In this document: one piece after another, positions 1 through 10,112 of the stretch
Layout of the letters: each line of letters begins with the position of its first letter
Position numbering within the stretch: the first letter of the stretch is position 1
From: Novipirellula caenicola
GTDB taxonomy: Bacteria; Planctomycetota; Planctomycetia; Pirellulales; Pirellulaceae
Direction of reading: 5' to 3'
Assembly (NCBI RefSeq): GCF_039545035.1
Contig: NZ_BAABRO010000001.1
Span: 124,001 to 188,000 of the forward strand
Length of the DNA stretch: 64,000 bases
Position numbers and translations under genes: made by a program
Notes under the pieces: generated by a model
Database searches by the model: none
Seen by the model: the letters and a program-made list of their open reading frames with translations, nothing else
Told to the model about the DNA's origin: nothing

Positions 1-271
1 TCCGATCACACCGACTCGCCAGCGTTTCGAATCGTTTGCGTGTACCCGTAGTGGCATCGCTGCCAATGCGGCTGCCGTGGACGCAGCAAAACAGCGACGC
101 GACATCGATGCCGACTTGTTGGTGTTGACCGATTGGATCGTTTCCGTCGGTCGTGTTTCAATGGAACGAGCGGGCGTACGCTGGTTAGCAGCGGAGCTGG
201 GCGGGAGGGGCATTTCAGTGGTATGGGAACAGGGGAGCGAGGGAGGGAAGGGAACGGTGGGAATCACGTGG

Positions 272-1306
272 CTAATTTTCGTGAATGACCTTTGCCATTT
301 TAGGAATCACAAAGGGAATGTAGACAAAGCCCGAGTAGTGGTTCCCAAGCATTCGCACATGGTGACTTGGATCCAGTCGGGCGGTGTGAGCCAGATCGAT
401 GGCGTTTTGGATCGGAACCACTTGATCATAATCGGCCGAGTATAACCATGTGTGTTTGGGGTTCAAACGATGAGCCAGTCTCAGTGGCTCGACGCGGTTA
501 ACGATCTCCGCAATCTGGTCCAACGAGAGTCCGGATTGCTGTAGCTGTTGACGGAACTTCGCCGCATCCTTCCGCCCACTTTGAATCACCTGCATCAAAT
601 TGCCACCAGCCAGCAGCAGGAAAACGTTATCGTATCCGCAGCCTTCGGCACCGCTGTCCAAACAAGCACTGGTTGCGGAGACAAACCCGCCTAGACTGGT
701 GCCTTGCAAAGACACACGAGCATCCTGGACATATGGCATCGCTGCGACGGCATCGCGAGCTCGGCGGACATCCGCAACCGCTTGCGGGATCGCGTCGATC
801 AGCTTTTTTCGATCGGGTCGCTGCTCGGCCGAGCGTCGATTGCCGTAATAGGGCAAATGGATCAGGAACGCGTGGACGCCGCAGGTCTGGAATCCTCGTG
901 CGAACACTCTTCCGACCGCCATCTTTGATCCCGATTCGTGCACCACCACAACGGCCGGCGCTGTGATCGGAGTACCATCTTCATCGAGCGCAAAATAGCA
1001 CTCCATCGACACGCGGTCGTTCCGCGGATCACCGCTCGGCAGCGGCGAGGGAAACACCGCAACCGCGTCACCGTTGCCCGGCAGTGCTGGTTCGCATGAG
1101 ACCTCGAACGCGGTCGGCGGCCAGACCAAACCCATCAAACAGTGGCGTGCGTCGTCCGAAACCTCCTCGGGCGGATTGAGTGTGTCTTTCGCAGCGATCG
1201 CATGAAACGGCAGATTTGGCATTTCCGCGGCGGCATCCACCGCGGCCATGGCTATCCAAATCGCAGTCAATGCAAGCATGTGCCGGGTCCGTCGTCTAAG
1301 AATCAT
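272..1306 (-). CDS. Secreted alpha/beta hydrolase
   Basis: A 344-residue protein with an N-terminal signal sequence (basic residues 3-9, hydrophobic stretch about 10-27). The body has an alpha/beta-hydrolase pattern: a nucleophile elbow GTSLGG with Ser at about 204, an Asp in YSADYDQ near 293 and a His in GNHYSGF near 323, in the order expected for a catalytic triad. It is probably an exported esterase or peptidase-like hydrolase; the substrate cannot be read from the sequence. It stands alone on its strand, pointing away from the SYLF gene that starts about 225 bp away. The fold assignment is fairly sure, the activity is not. Confidence 0.75.
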   Translation of the reverse strand: MILRRRTRHMLALTAIWIAMAAVDAAAEMPNLPFHAIAAKDTLNPPEEVSDDARHCLMGLVWPPTAFEVSCEPALPGNGDAVAVFPSPLPSGDPRNDRVSMECYFALDEDGTPITAPAVVVVHESGSKMAVGRVFARGFQTCGVHAFLIHLPYYGNRRSAEQRPDRKKLIDAIPQAVADVRRARDAVAAMPYVQDARVSLQGTSLGGFVSATSACLDSGAEGCGYDNVFLLLAGGNLMQVIQSGRKDAAKFRQQLQQSGLSLDQIAEIVNRVEPLRLAHRLNPKHTWLYSADYDQVVPIQNAIDLAHTARLDPSHHVRMLGNHYSGFVYIPFVIPKMAKVIHEN

Positions 1307-1530
1307 CCGCTACCGCCGTTGAGATCGCATCAGGGGAAAGAAATTGGGGGGAGGCTCCATACGGATCGCTAATATAGTCAATTCCATGTGCCGCCGGTGT
1401 CAAAGCCCATGCGATGGCACGCCGGTTCGTGTTCATTTATTTGACAAGATGCCCTACACTTCATTGGCACAACACATGCTGGACTGTCTTGATCGCCGAG
1501 GAATCTCGATCCACTTTCGCGAAGAATGTA

Positions 1531-2583
1531 ATGATGAAACCCTCCCATCGCCTTGCCGCAATGACGCTCGCGTTGACGTCCATTTTGCTGCCGTCGACCT
1601 CTCACGCTCAGCTGGTGGAAGAACAGGTCATGCAAGCCTCGGCGGTCGTTTTTAACGAAGCGATGACCGCACCGCTGAACCGTATCCCTCAAGCGATGTT
1701 GTACGACGCCAATGCGGTGGCCATTGTTCCCAATGTGATCAAAGGCAGCTTCATCGTCGGAGCCCGTCGTGGCCGAGGACTGTTGTTCGTGCGGGAACCC
1801 GAAGGCGTTTGGCACGCTCCGGTCTTTATCACGTTGACCGGCGGAAACATCGGATGGCAAGTCGGAGTGCAGTCCTCGGACATCATCCTGGTTTTTAAAA
1901 CAGAACGAAGTGTCCAAGGGATCTTGTCAGGAAAGTTGACGCTCGGCGCTGATGCGGCAGCGGCTGCGGGCCCCGTCGGGCGGGAAACCGCCGTGGCGAC
2001 CGATGGTCAATTGCAAGCCGAAATCTATACCTATTCGCGAACTCGCGGATTGTTCGCCGGCGTTTCCATTGACGGGTCGGTGCTGCAGGTCGATCCATGG
2101 TCCACCGGCGCCTATTACCGCAGCCCCGCTCCGGGCCAACCCGTCATCGTGCCTCCACTGGCAGACCAGTTGACTCAAACGATTGCAAGTTACGCCAATC
2201 CACGTACGACCCCGCCAATTCCGGTCACCGGAGCCGACCAACAGAGCGGATGGATCCAGCAACATGCGGCGACGCATACCGAGGGACTCCGTGCTCAATT
2301 GGTCCAACTGTCGCCAAAATTGTACGACCTGCTCGACGATCAATGGAAAAACTACCTCGCATTACCATCGTCGCTGTTTCTCGATGGCATCCCCACGACG
2401 CCCGAGCAACTGCAGATCACGCTCGACCACTTCCACGTCGCCAACAGCGACCCCCGCTTTCAGGGGCTATCGGAAAGGCCCGAATTTCAATCGGTTTATA
2501 GCCTGTTGAAGCTATACCAACAATCGTTGACCCAGGACGCGGCGACTCTGCAATTGCCGCCTCCACCGCCAACATCACCATAA
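1531..2583 (+). CDS. Secreted SYLF-domain (Ysc84-like) lipid-binding protein
   Basis: I start this gene at tandem ATG codons (1531/1534) because a clear signal peptide, ending in a SHA-Q cleavage site, follows directly; the frame is open further upstream but without such a signal. Residues about 30-210 match the SYLF/DUF500 pattern: AVAIVPNVIKGSFIVGARRG, then RGRGLLFVRE, a Gly-rich segment with SGKLTLGADAAAAAGPVGRE, and YTYSRTRGLFAGVSIDGS. SYLF domains bind phosphoinositide-type lipids in eukaryotes; the bacterial role is unclear, probably envelope-associated. The C-terminal 140 residues have no recognisable domain and end in a Pro-rich tail. Confidence 0.8.
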   Translation: MMKPSHRLAAMTLALTSILLPSTSHAQLVEEQVMQASAVVFNEAMTAPLNRIPQAMLYDANAVAIVPNVIKGSFIVGARRGRGLLFVREPEGVWHAPVFITLTGGNIGWQVGVQSSDIILVFKTERSVQGILSGKLTLGADAAAAAGPVGRETAVATDGQLQAEIYTYSRTRGLFAGVSIDGSVLQVDPWSTGAYYRSPAPGQPVIVPPLADQLTQTIASYANPRTTPPIPVTGADQQSGWIQQHAATHTEGLRAQLVQLSPKLYDLLDDQWKNYLALPSSLFLDGIPTTPEQLQITLDHFHVANSDPRFQGLSERPEFQSVYSLLKLYQQSLTQDAATLQLPPPPPTSP

Positions 2584-2696
2584 AAGCAAGCATATAATAT
2601 TTAACCTGGATTGCTATTGATGCTGTATTCCGTGTATGCTCCAGGCCGGTAAACGCACGGACAGACTAAGGGGGCACCCACGTTAGGGACTGAGTC

Positions 2697-2900
2697 ATGA
2701 AAGACAGTATAGAATCGAGGCTACGTGCGTCATTACAGCGACTTGGGTTCAATGAAATTGAAGTCGCCAGTGATGAGAACGGGCACGTGCGATTAAGCGG
2801 TACCGTGAACAATTCAAGCGACAGGACGTCCGTGCTGACGATTGCTCGCACGACTCCGGGCGTCAAGCGAATCGCCAATCAAGTCAACGTGCTGTCGTAG
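2697..2900 (+). CDS. Small BON-domain protein
   Basis: A 67-residue protein that is almost exactly one BON domain: an N-terminal helix (about residues 1-15), then a beta strand, GHVRLSGTV, a second helix and a closing strand with the typical GVKRIANQVNV ending. BON domains usually bind membranes or lipids and often occur as pairs in secreted or periplasmic proteins. Here there is a single copy without a signal peptide, so it may be cytoplasmic. It follows the SYLF gene by 113 bp in the same direction; SYLF and BON proteins are both envelope-associated families, but a shared transcript is only a guess. Confidence 0.75.
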   Translation: MKDSIESRLRASLQRLGFNEIEVASDENGHVRLSGTVNNSSDRTSVLTIARTTPGVKRIANQVNVLS

Positions 2901-3150
2901 TCAAGCGTCCGCGGCGGATCCGATCACGCCGCATTTCCGATGCCAACCGCCCTGCTGCGATCAGTGATGATCGCCTGATCCAAAATGGAAGCGGCCGATG
3001 TCGACGTGCAGTCCGCGCCACCGTGTCGCTGGACCCGATGGCCGCCATGGTGCCCCCCGTGCCGATCAAAATGATCGGCCGCGGAGACGTCGTTTAGATC
3101 ACAATCCAAACTTCTCTCTCACCTGTTGCCCCTTCCAAGTGATTCGGGCA

Positions 3151-4038
3151 CTAGACCAAGTGCTTTTTGAAGAACGCGACCGTGCGTTGCCAGGCTAGCT
3201 TGGCAGCATCCTTGTCGTAGCGTGGCGTCGTATCGTTGTGAAAACCATGGTTCACTCCGGCGTACACAAACGCTTCGAACGGCTTGTTGTTCTCTTTCAA
3301 TGCTTGCTCAAACGCTGGAGCGCCTGCCAAGATCCGGCGATCGAGTTCCGCGTTATGAATCAACAACGGGGCACCAATTTTTGGCACATCGCTGACGTCG
3401 GGTTGGCTGCCATAAAAGGGCACCGCCGCGTCGATGACATCCGGGATCTGCACGGCCAATTGATTCACCACGCCACCACCAAAACAGAAACCCACCGCCC
3501 CCACTTTGCCGGTCGACAGATCGTGGGTGTCCAAGAATTTGGCAGCCGCGATGAAGTCTTGTGTCATTTCATCGCGATCACGCTTGGCCTGCATCGCGCG
3601 GCCTTCGTCATCGTTGCCTGGATAGCCTCCCAGCGGCGTCAACGCATCCGGTGCAAACGCTAGGAATCCATCGGTGGCCAAGCGACGCGCGACGTCTTCG
3701 ATGTAGGGATTCAGTCCCCGATTTTCGTGAATGACCAACACCGCGGGAAATTTGGTGCCTTCGGCTGGACGAGCCAGCAGCCCCTTCATTTCCCCCGCAC
3801 CTTTGGGTGAGTCGTAGGAGGCCGTTTCTGTTTTGATGCGAGGGTCATTCGGATCCACTTGCTGAGCCCACGCATAGTTGGGACTCAAGTTTGCCATCAA
3901 GGCTTCCACCGTAAGCCCACCGACAGCAAACGCCGCCAATCGACTCACATACTCGCGGCGGTTCAATCGTCCGTGAGCGTAATCGTCGTAGAGGTCGAGA
4001 ACTTCCTGATCAAACTGTTTTGCATCTTTTCGTTGCAT
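3151..4038 (-). CDS. Dienelactone hydrolase family protein
   Basis: A 295-residue protein started at the ATG at 4038, the first ATG in frame (only a TTG codon lies upstream), with a GGAA-like ribosome site. The catalytic residues of the family are visible: Glu105 in IHENRG, nucleophile Cys185 in GFCFGG, Asp233 and His264 in GVNHGF. The N-terminal 60 residues hold [12 protein letters not shown] followed by a hydrophobic run and an Ala-rich AWAQ site, which resembles a twin-arginine-type signal, so the enzyme may be exported. Family members hydrolyse lactones or esters; the substrate here is unknown. Confidence 0.85.
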   Translation of the reverse strand: MQRKDAKQFDQEVLDLYDDYAHGRLNRREYVSRLAAFAVGGLTVEALMANLSPNYAWAQQVDPNDPRIKTETASYDSPKGAGEMKGLLARPAEGTKFPAVLVIHENRGLNPYIEDVARRLATDGFLAFAPDALTPLGGYPGNDDEGRAMQAKRDRDEMTQDFIAAAKFLDTHDLSTGKVGAVGFCFGGGVVNQLAVQIPDVIDAAVPFYGSQPDVSDVPKIGAPLLIHNAELDRRILAGAPAFEQALKENNKPFEAFVYAGVNHGFHNDTTPRYDKDAAKLAWQRTVAFFKKHLV

Positions 4039-4183
4039 CGCATGGTTCCGCAAGGGTCAGAGACGGTTGAAAATTGGGGTAGCAAACCGAAAGCGACGGC
4101 GTACCGCCCCCCTTACATTGGCCAAAGTATATCAGTTTGGCATTGTCAATGCATCGATCGGTAACTGATCACGACTCGCAGAC

Positions 4184-4627
4184 CTAATTCTGCGTTTTTC
4201 CTGAAAACTTGGGAACGAGCCCCCCGACTTCTTTCATGTAGTGCGGATACTGCGGAAACCTCGCACTCATCGCATTTTCTTCATAATTCGCCTTGGCCAT
4301 CAGCACTGCCAATAACGCGAACCATGCAGCGACACGCCACACCGAGACGGGCGGCACCAGCAACATGAACGTGAACCAGAGCAAACCGCTGTACATCGGA
4401 TGTCGCACGATCGAGTAGGGCCCGCTCGTAACGAGCCGTGTTTTCTCTGTCGGATTTGGATGCACACGTACCTTGCGTAACCCCACCGCAACCCAAGCCG
4501 AAATCGCCAACGCAATTCCCGGTGCCGCCAATGCCAGCTGCAACCATGGTAACGGATCCCATTGAGCGGACAGCACGATCGCTGCCGCAAACGCGAATTG
4601 GGCAACCACAAAAAACCAAAGAATCAT
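4184..4627 (-). CDS. Isoprenylcysteine carboxyl methyltransferase-like membrane protein
   Basis: A 147-residue integral membrane protein with about four hydrophobic helices. The signature of the ICMT/phospholipid-methyltransferase superfamily is clear: VTSGPYSIVRHPMYSGLLW in the middle, with the GPY-RHPMY core that binds S-adenosylmethionine, and an E-E-containing segment (KANYEENAMSARFPQY) near the C terminus. Bacterial members are often named isoprenylcysteine methyltransferases, but bacteria generally lack that substrate; a small-molecule or lipid methyltransferase is more likely. It is separated from its neighbours by more than 130 bp on each side. Confidence 0.8.
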   Translation of the reverse strand: MILWFFVVAQFAFAAAIVLSAQWDPLPWLQLALAAPGIALAISAWVAVGLRKVRVHPNPTEKTRLVTSGPYSIVRHPMYSGLLWFTFMLLVPPVSVWRVAAWFALLAVLMAKANYEENAMSARFPQYPHYMKEVGGLVPKFSGKTQN

Positions 4628-4903
4628 GCAATGCCTCTTCGTGACGACGATTCCGAAACCAATCTCTTGATACGATCGACTTCGTTCACGGCATGACGCA
4701 ACTCATTCGACCGCAACGAGTATACCGCTCAGACTAGACCGTTTGGGTAGCGTCCAACACCGTTACTTTGGGTCGCGCTCGCCCCGCGAGCCCAATGCAT
4801 CTATTTTTGCAGCGGTGCGGCGCGACATCCCCCCGCCCAGCGTCAAAGTAGATGCATCAGCCCAGCGCCGCAGAGCCTGCCACAGCAACATTGGTAGGAA
4901 GTG
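4628..4903. other. Intergenic gap with a short inverted repeat
   Basis: This 276-bp gap between two minus-strand genes holds no coding pattern. An inverted pair ATGCATCTA (about 4795) and TAGATGCAT (about 4850) brackets a GC-rich stretch and could form a long-looped hairpin downstream of the universal stress protein gene. Confidence 0.3.
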
Positions 4904-5848
4904 TTAATGAGCCGTTGCGTGAGTTTTCGCTGCAGCCGCTTGCTTTGCTTCGCGATGATCATGTTTGTCACGCACAATCAGCACGCTGCAATGGGCGTGA
5001 CGAAGCACGTAACGTGACGTGCTGCCTAGAAATACCCGAGTCAACAACCCGCTATCACTGTCGCCAATCATCATGAGATCGCAGCCATGTTCGTCAGCGT
5101 ACTGGATCAACGACTCACCAATATGGTCTCCTTCGACCAAATGGGTTTCGGTGTTCAGCCCCATGTCTTGGATGACAGACTCTAGCCCTAACATATGTTC
5201 GTGAGCTTGTCTTAAATAGTCGGTCCAAAACTCGGACGCCTTTTGCCGAATGTCTTGTCGATAGAATGAATTGACGTGCAAGATTCGCACTAAATGGACT
5301 TCGATTCCCCCGGCCCATTTAAATGGTCGCAACCAATCAATCATTCGTTGATCTTCGGGACGTCCCGACAACGCGATCACAATTTTGCGAAGCGAAGGAG
5401 CTTCGCTGGATTCACGCAACGGACGGACGATCAACGTCGACGTGCCGCTGTGCGTTGCCACGTAATCAGAAATGCTGCCTAGCAGCACACGTTGCAGCGC
5501 CGAATGTCCAACCGCTCCGAGCACAATCAAATCGGCATCGGTGTCCTCCGCGACGTTCAACAGTTCCGTCGACGGCGATCCGACTGGTACATGCGTACTT
5601 AACGAATGCACGCGGCCGCCTAATTCCGTCGCCGTTTGTTCGACCCGCTGTTTCGCCGCCTCACATTCTTCATCGAGAAACAACCCCAGATCCGTGGGCA
5701 TCAACATCGTCCCGGAATCGATCATCATCGGTGGCACCACTGCCGAAACGATGTCCAAATCGATCGGACGGCGAAACGGCAGCGACAGTAAATAGTCGGC
5801 TGCCGCCTTGGAGTGTTGCGAGGAATCGTTCGCTAGTAAAACACGCAT
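4904..5848 (-). CDS. Universal stress protein, two UspA domains in tandem
   Basis: I start at 5848 (MRVLLANDSS) because a GGAG ribosome site lies about 7 nt upstream and the protein begins directly with the first beta strand of a Usp fold. Domain 1 covers about residues 1-145 and ends with the nucleotide-binding G-2x-G-9x-G(S/T) type motif in LGAVGHSALQRVLLGSISDYV. Domain 2 covers about 155-295, with MMIGDSDSGLLTRVFLGSTSRYV as its equivalent. Both therefore look competent to bind ATP. The short C-terminal tail is His/Ala/Lys-rich. It lies divergent to cydAB, a pairing that fits a role under respiratory or oxygen stress, but that link is inference. Confidence 0.9.
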   Translation of the reverse strand: MRVLLANDSSQHSKAAADYLLSLPFRRPIDLDIVSAVVPPMMIDSGTMLMPTDLGLFLDEECEAAKQRVEQTATELGGRVHSLSTHVPVGSPSTELLNVAEDTDADLIVLGAVGHSALQRVLLGSISDYVATHSGTSTLIVRPLRESSEAPSLRKIVIALSGRPEDQRMIDWLRPFKWAGGIEVHLVRILHVNSFYRQDIRQKASEFWTDYLRQAHEHMLGLESVIQDMGLNTETHLVEGDHIGESLIQYADEHGCDLMMIGDSDSGLLTRVFLGSTSRYVLRHAHCSVLIVRDKHDHREAKQAAAAKTHATAH

Positions 5849-6145
5849 GATGAACTCCGGTAAGCATCGAATGAGGATGCGATCCACGTGTCGGAAAAGA
5901 CACGTCAAAACTCGCTTGCGTTATCACTCCATGGCAATTCGGATGCCATCTTCCATTGTATTGCAATTCTGCGTTTTCGACTCCTTTCGATGATCCCCAA
6001 CGCACGATTGTGTCGTCGTTGCCGTGCGTCCGTGCACAACGCATTCGGTTGCGATACGATTAGGACATACTCGTTCTCTGCCGCATCTTTGCAGCCGATT
6101 GTTTTTCGTGACAATAAGTGGGAACACGCTGAACAAGGAAATGGG

Positions 6146-7630
6146 ATGGACGTTGAAATACTCAGCCGACTGCAGTTCGCGCTCACCATCATGTTCCACT
6201 ATTTGTTCCCTCCGCTTTCGATCGGATTGGGACTGCAGTTGTTTTTATGCGAATGGCGTTACTTTCGCACGCGTGATGTGGCATGGGAGGCGGCGGCACG
6301 GTTTTGGACCCGTGTTTTTGCCGTCAATTTCGCCATGGGGGTGGCGACCGGCATCGTGATGGAGTTCGAGTTCGGGACCAATTGGGCTGCCTATTCACGC
6401 TTCGTCGGTGACGTGTTTGGATCGGCGTTGGCCGCCGAGGGCATTTTTGCCTTCTTCCTGGAGAGTGGTTTTCTAGCGGTATTGGTGTTCGGCTGGGACC
6501 GTGTCGGCGTGAAGATGCACCTGTTCAGCACGTTGATGGTGTTTCTGGGATCGGTCTTCAGCGCCGTCTGGATCGTCGTCGCCAACAGCTGGCAACAAAC
6601 GCCCGCCGGTTACCACATCGTTTGGCACGACGTTCAAGGCGAGATGATGCCTCGCGCCGAGGTGACCGATTTCTGGGCAATGGTGCTCAATCCGTCCTCG
6701 GTCGATCGGCTGACACACACCCTGATCGGAGCCTTGGTGCTGGGTGCGTTTTTTGTGGCATCGGTATGTTCGTTCTACTTGTTGCAGAAACGTCATCTCG
6801 CCGTGGCCCGGCGGTGTTTGTCGATCGCGCTACCATCGGCGTTGCTGTTCACCCTAATGGCCGCACTGACGGGACACGACTCCGCTCAAAAACTAGTAGA
6901 AACGCAACCCGCCAAACTGGCTGCGATGGAGGCTCATTTTCACAGCAGTGATGCCCCCACCGGACTCTACCTGTTTGGTTGGCCCGATGCCAAGAACGAG
7001 AAAGTGCATTTCGGTATCCAGGTCCCGCGTTTGCTAAGTTTGATGGTCTACAACGATCCGGCGAAACCGGTGCCCGGCATGGATCAGATTCCCGAGGATC
7101 AGCGGCCTCCGGTGTGGTTACCATTCCAAACGTTTCACGTGATGGTCGGGCTTGGAACGATGATGATCATCGTGGCAGCGATGGCGTGTTGGTCATGGTA
7201 CCGTGGATCGCTCGAAAAACGCCGATGGCTGCTGTGGACAATCGTTGTGATGCCTGTGGCGGCGATGACAGCCAATCAAGCTGGCTGGATCACCGCCGAG
7301 GTTGGACGACAACCTTGGATCGTCTACCCGTCGGTGCAAGCAGGCGTCGAGATGATGGGATTGCGAACCGCCGACGGTTTAAGTGAGTCGGTGACGGCCG
7401 AACAGGTGCTCAGTTCAATCATCTTGTTTGGCATCATCTATTCGCTGCTGTTTGCAGTATGGGTGTTTGTGCTGAACCATAAAATTCAGCATGGGCCGGA
7501 AACGCCCGAGGAATTGACACGGTACAAACGTCGACTCCGCGGCGAGTACAACGAAGAATCAATTCCCGAAGCCATTAGCCACCAAGGCACGAATCGAGGC
7601 GGCGGATTGATGGAAGAGGGAGTACGATGA
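6146..7630 (+). CDS. cydA: Cytochrome bd-type quinol oxidase subunit I
   Basis: Subunit I of the membrane quinol:O2 oxidoreductase. The start at 6146 follows an AAGGA site; the frame is open upstream but carries no cydA-like sequence. Nine or so membrane helices are visible. Conserved elements include His18 in the first helix, the quinol-loop segment [11 protein letters not shown] with the Lys and Glu known from the E. coli enzyme, and [12 protein letters not shown]. The loop after it is short and starts GHDSAQ, the form seen in cyanide-insensitive (CIO/bd-II-like) oxidases rather than the long-loop E. coli type. The gene overlaps cydB by 4 nt (ATGA), so the two are translationally coupled. 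Confidence 0.95.
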   Translation: MDVEILSRLQFALTIMFHYLFPPLSIGLGLQLFLCEWRYFRTRDVAWEAAARFWTRVFAVNFAMGVATGIVMEFEFGTNWAAYSRFVGDVFGSALAAEGIFAFFLESGFLAVLVFGWDRVGVKMHLFSTLMVFLGSVFSAVWIVVANSWQQTPAGYHIVWHDVQGEMMPRAEVTDFWAMVLNPSSVDRLTHTLIGALVLGAFFVASVCSFYLLQKRHLAVARRCLSIALPSALLFTLMAALTGHDSAQKLVETQPAKLAAMEAHFHSSDAPTGLYLFGWPDAKNEKVHFGIQVPRLLSLMVYNDPAKPVPGMDQIPEDQRPPVWLPFQTFHVMVGLGTMMIIVAAMACWSWYRGSLEKRRWLLWTIVVMPVAAMTANQAGWITAEVGRQPWIVYPSVQAGVEMMGLRTADGLSESVTAEQVLSSIILFGIIYSLLFAVWVFVLNHKIQHGPETPEELTRYKRRLRGEYNEESIPEAISHQGTNRGGGLMEEGVR

Positions 7631-8655
7631 GTTACGAAGCGCTGACGTTTATCTGGTTCGTGCTTTTGGGCGTGTTGCTTTGTGGCTACGCGATCCTGGA
7701 TGGGTTTGATCTAGGCGTCGGGATTCTACATCCGTTCATCGCCCAAGACGATCGCGAGCGTCGTTTGGTGATGAATTCGATTGGCCCGCTATGGGACGGC
7801 AACGAAGTCTGGTTAGTGACCTTTGGCGGAGCACTCTTTGCCGCATTTCCAGTCGCCTACGCAACGGTGTTTAGTAGTTTTTACACCGCCTTCTTTTTGT
7901 TGTTGACGTGTTTGATCGGTCGCGCGGTCAGCCTCGAATTCCGTTCGAAAGTCCAATCGAAGCGTTGGCGATCGGTCTGGGACACAGGCTTTTTTCTCTC
8001 CTCGGTAACGGCAGCGGCGCTGCTTGGTATTGCCGCGGGGAACGTCATGGCGGGCATGGAACTAGGGCCGAAATACAAATACGAAGGCAGTTTGCTGAGC
8101 CAGATCTATTGGTACCCGCTGCTTGTTGGCGGGTTGACGGTTTCACTATTTGCACTGCATGGTGCGATCTATCTGTATTTAAAAACCGAAGATGAACTGC
8201 AAGACCGTGTTCGACGAGCGATCCCGCGGCTGTTTTACGTGTTCGCAGGACTATATGTCATCGTGACGATAGCCACATGGTGGCATGTTCCGCATGCGAC
8301 CGAGAACATAGCGGCGAACCCCGTTCTCTGGGTCGTGCCGATATTGAATGCGTTAGCGGTGATGAATATCCCGCGAGCGATGCATTTGGGCAAACCTGGC
8401 TATGCGTTCTTCACCTCATCCATGGTCATCTTGGCGTTTGCAGCGTTATTCAGCGTCGCGATCTTTCCCAACTTCATGCTCTCAACGATCGATCCCGCGT
8501 TTAGTGTCACGCTCGACAACGCCCGCAGCAGCCAGCAGACCCTTGGCACGATGTTGATCATCGCCGCGATCGGAATGCCCTGTGTGCTCAGCTACACCGT
8601 CACGATCTACTGGATTTTCCGAGGCAAAGTCAAACTCGACCCCCACAGCTATTAA
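7627..8655 (+). CDS. cydB: Cytochrome bd-type quinol oxidase subunit II
   Basis: A 342-residue polytopic protein with eight to nine hydrophobic helices. It opens with LLCGYAILDGFDLGVGIL and continues with NSIGPLWDGNEVWLVTFGGALFAAFP, the strongest signature of CydB. It pairs with subunit I in the inner membrane. The start codon overlaps the cydA stop. No cydX-like small ORF and no cydCD transporter follow; instead the operon runs into a repeat array. Length and hydrophobic profile are normal for the family. Confidence 0.95.
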   Translation: MSYEALTFIWFVLLGVLLCGYAILDGFDLGVGILHPFIAQDDRERRLVMNSIGPLWDGNEVWLVTFGGALFAAFPVAYATVFSSFYTAFFLLLTCLIGRAVSLEFRSKVQSKRWRSVWDTGFFLSSVTAAALLGIAAGNVMAGMELGPKYKYEGSLLSQIYWYPLLVGGLTVSLFALHGAIYLYLKTEDELQDRVRRAIPRLFYVFAGLYVIVTIATWWHVPHATENIAANPVLWVVPILNALAVMNIPRAMHLGKPGYAFFTSSMVILAFAALFSVAIFPNFMLSTIDPAFSVTLDNARSSQQTLGTMLIIAAIGMPCVLSYTVTIYWIFRGKVKLDPHSY

Positions 8656-8684
8656 TGATCGCTGGTTTAGAAGCAATCGTATAG

Positions 8685-8798
8685 ACCGGAGGCCGAAACA
8701 CGGACCGAGGGTATGTCGCCCGCTGGGCTATGTTTTCCCATCTCCACTAGCCGGTAGCTCACGCCACCGGCAGCGGGTGTGTCGGCCTCCGGCCTGTA
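8685..8798. repeat. Dispersed intergenic hairpin element, copy A
   Basis: Between cydB and the tandem array lies an imperfect palindrome: ACCGGAGGCCGAAACA at 8685 is answered by GTGTCGGCCTCCGG ending near 8794. An inner hairpin GCCGGT-AGCTCACGCC-ACCGGC sits at 8750-8771. The same architecture with the same TCACGCC core recurs at 44132-44234, so this is a dispersed family. It could also act as a terminator for cydAB, although no T-tract follows. Confidence 0.6.
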
Positions 8799-8906
8799 AT
8801 CAATGCCACTAAATCAGCAGTCTCTATCAGCATCCCCCGGGAAGCCCCATTCCCCACCGCTCCACAAGACATCCAATCTCCCACCCGACGTAACGTCGAT
8901 TCAAGC

Positions 8907-10112
8907 GACAGAAACATCGGTGCGACAGAAAGATTAAAATCGCCCCGTCTGCCTAGCGAAATGTTTCTGTCGCACCAATCTTTCTGTCAACTCCACAGCA
9001 GAACCATCGCAAGTCGAATGCCGAAGGAAGCCAGCTGCTTCACCCCGCAACTCCTCCGTCGACACCTCTCAGAAATAGGATTCGTGAGTCGACGATTGCT
9101 CGGTCTGGTCACGCCGTAGATTTACGACAGAAACATTGGTGCGACAGAAAGAATGAAATCGCCCAGCCTGCATCGCGAAATTTTTCTGTCGCACCAATCT
9201 TTCTGTCTACTCAACAGCATATCCATCGCAAGTCGAGTGTCGGTGAAAGCGAGTTGATTCACACCGCAACTCCTCAGACGACACCTCTCAGAAACCGTAA
9301 TCACGAATCAACGACTACCCGGTCTGGTCACGTCGTAGATTAACGACAGAAACATTGGTGCGACAAAAAGATTAGAATCACCCGGCTTGCATCGCGAAAT
9401 TTTTCTGTCGCACCAATCTTTCTGTCTACTCCACAGCAGATCCAGCGCGAGTCGAATGCCGCAGGAAGCCAGCTGCTTCACACCGCAACGCCTCCGTCGA
9501 CACTTATCAGAAATAGGATTCGTGAGTCGACGATTGCTCGGTCTGGTCACGTCGCAGATTAACGACCGACAAATTGGTGCGACAGAAAGATTAAAATCGC
9601 CCAGCCAGCAACGCGAAATTTTTCTGTCGCACCAATCTTTCTGTCTACTCAACAGCAGAACCATCGCAAGTCGAATGCCGAAGGAAGCCAGCTGCTTCAC
9701 ACCGCAACGCCTCCGTCGACACCTCTCAGAAATAGGATTCGTGAGTCGACGATTGCTCGGTCTGGTCACGTCGTAGATTAACGACAGAAACATTGGTGCG
9801 ACAGAAAGATTGAAATCGCCCGGCTTGCATCGCGAAATGTTTCTGTCGCACCAATCTTTCTGTCTACACAACAGCAGAACCATCGCGACTTGAATGCCGA
9901 TGAAAGCCAGTTGCTTCACTCCCCAACTTCCTCAGTCGACCTGGCTCAGAAACCGGTTTCGCGAGTCAACGACTACCCGGTCTGGTCAGCCCGCAAATTA
10001 ACGATAGAAACATTGGTGTGACAGAAAGATCAAAACCGTCCAGCCTGCATCGAGAAAATTTTCTGTCGCACGACTCTTTCTGTCTACCCAAACGCAGAGT
10101 CATTGCCGCTCG
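8907..10112. repeat. 219-bp tandem repeat array A (six hairpin units)
   Basis: Six units start at 8907, 9126, 9345, 9564, 9783 and 10003, a period of 219 bp (220 once). Each begins with an 82-nt inverted repeat: left arm GACAGAAAcATTGGTGCGAC continuing AGAAAGATT, a loop around CCCAGCCTGC, and a right arm ending CGCACCAATcTTTCTGTC. Both arms contain the same internal doublet GACAGAAA-n-ATT...GACAGAAA. The 137-bp spacers are also conserved within the array (for example a GTCGAC pair around CTCAGAAATAGGATTCGTGA). The last spacer is cut short at about 10112, inside the 3' end of the gene at 10100-10891. Open frames across the array arise because 219 is divisible by three. Confidence 0.95.

Noticed and set aside
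2-445. Open frame on the plus strand running in from the left edge
   Set aside because: The part before about 200 reads like protein, but the frame continues for 174 nt antisense to the well-supported hydrolase gene and shows no family motif. It could be the end of a truncated gene; I cannot support it.
9308-9919. Long open frame with repeated Cys/Trp-containing blocks in array A
   Set aside because: The frame stays open because the repeat period (219) is divisible by three. Similar frames exist on both strands and in the other arrays, and the DNA symmetry of the hairpin explains the apparent protein repeats.
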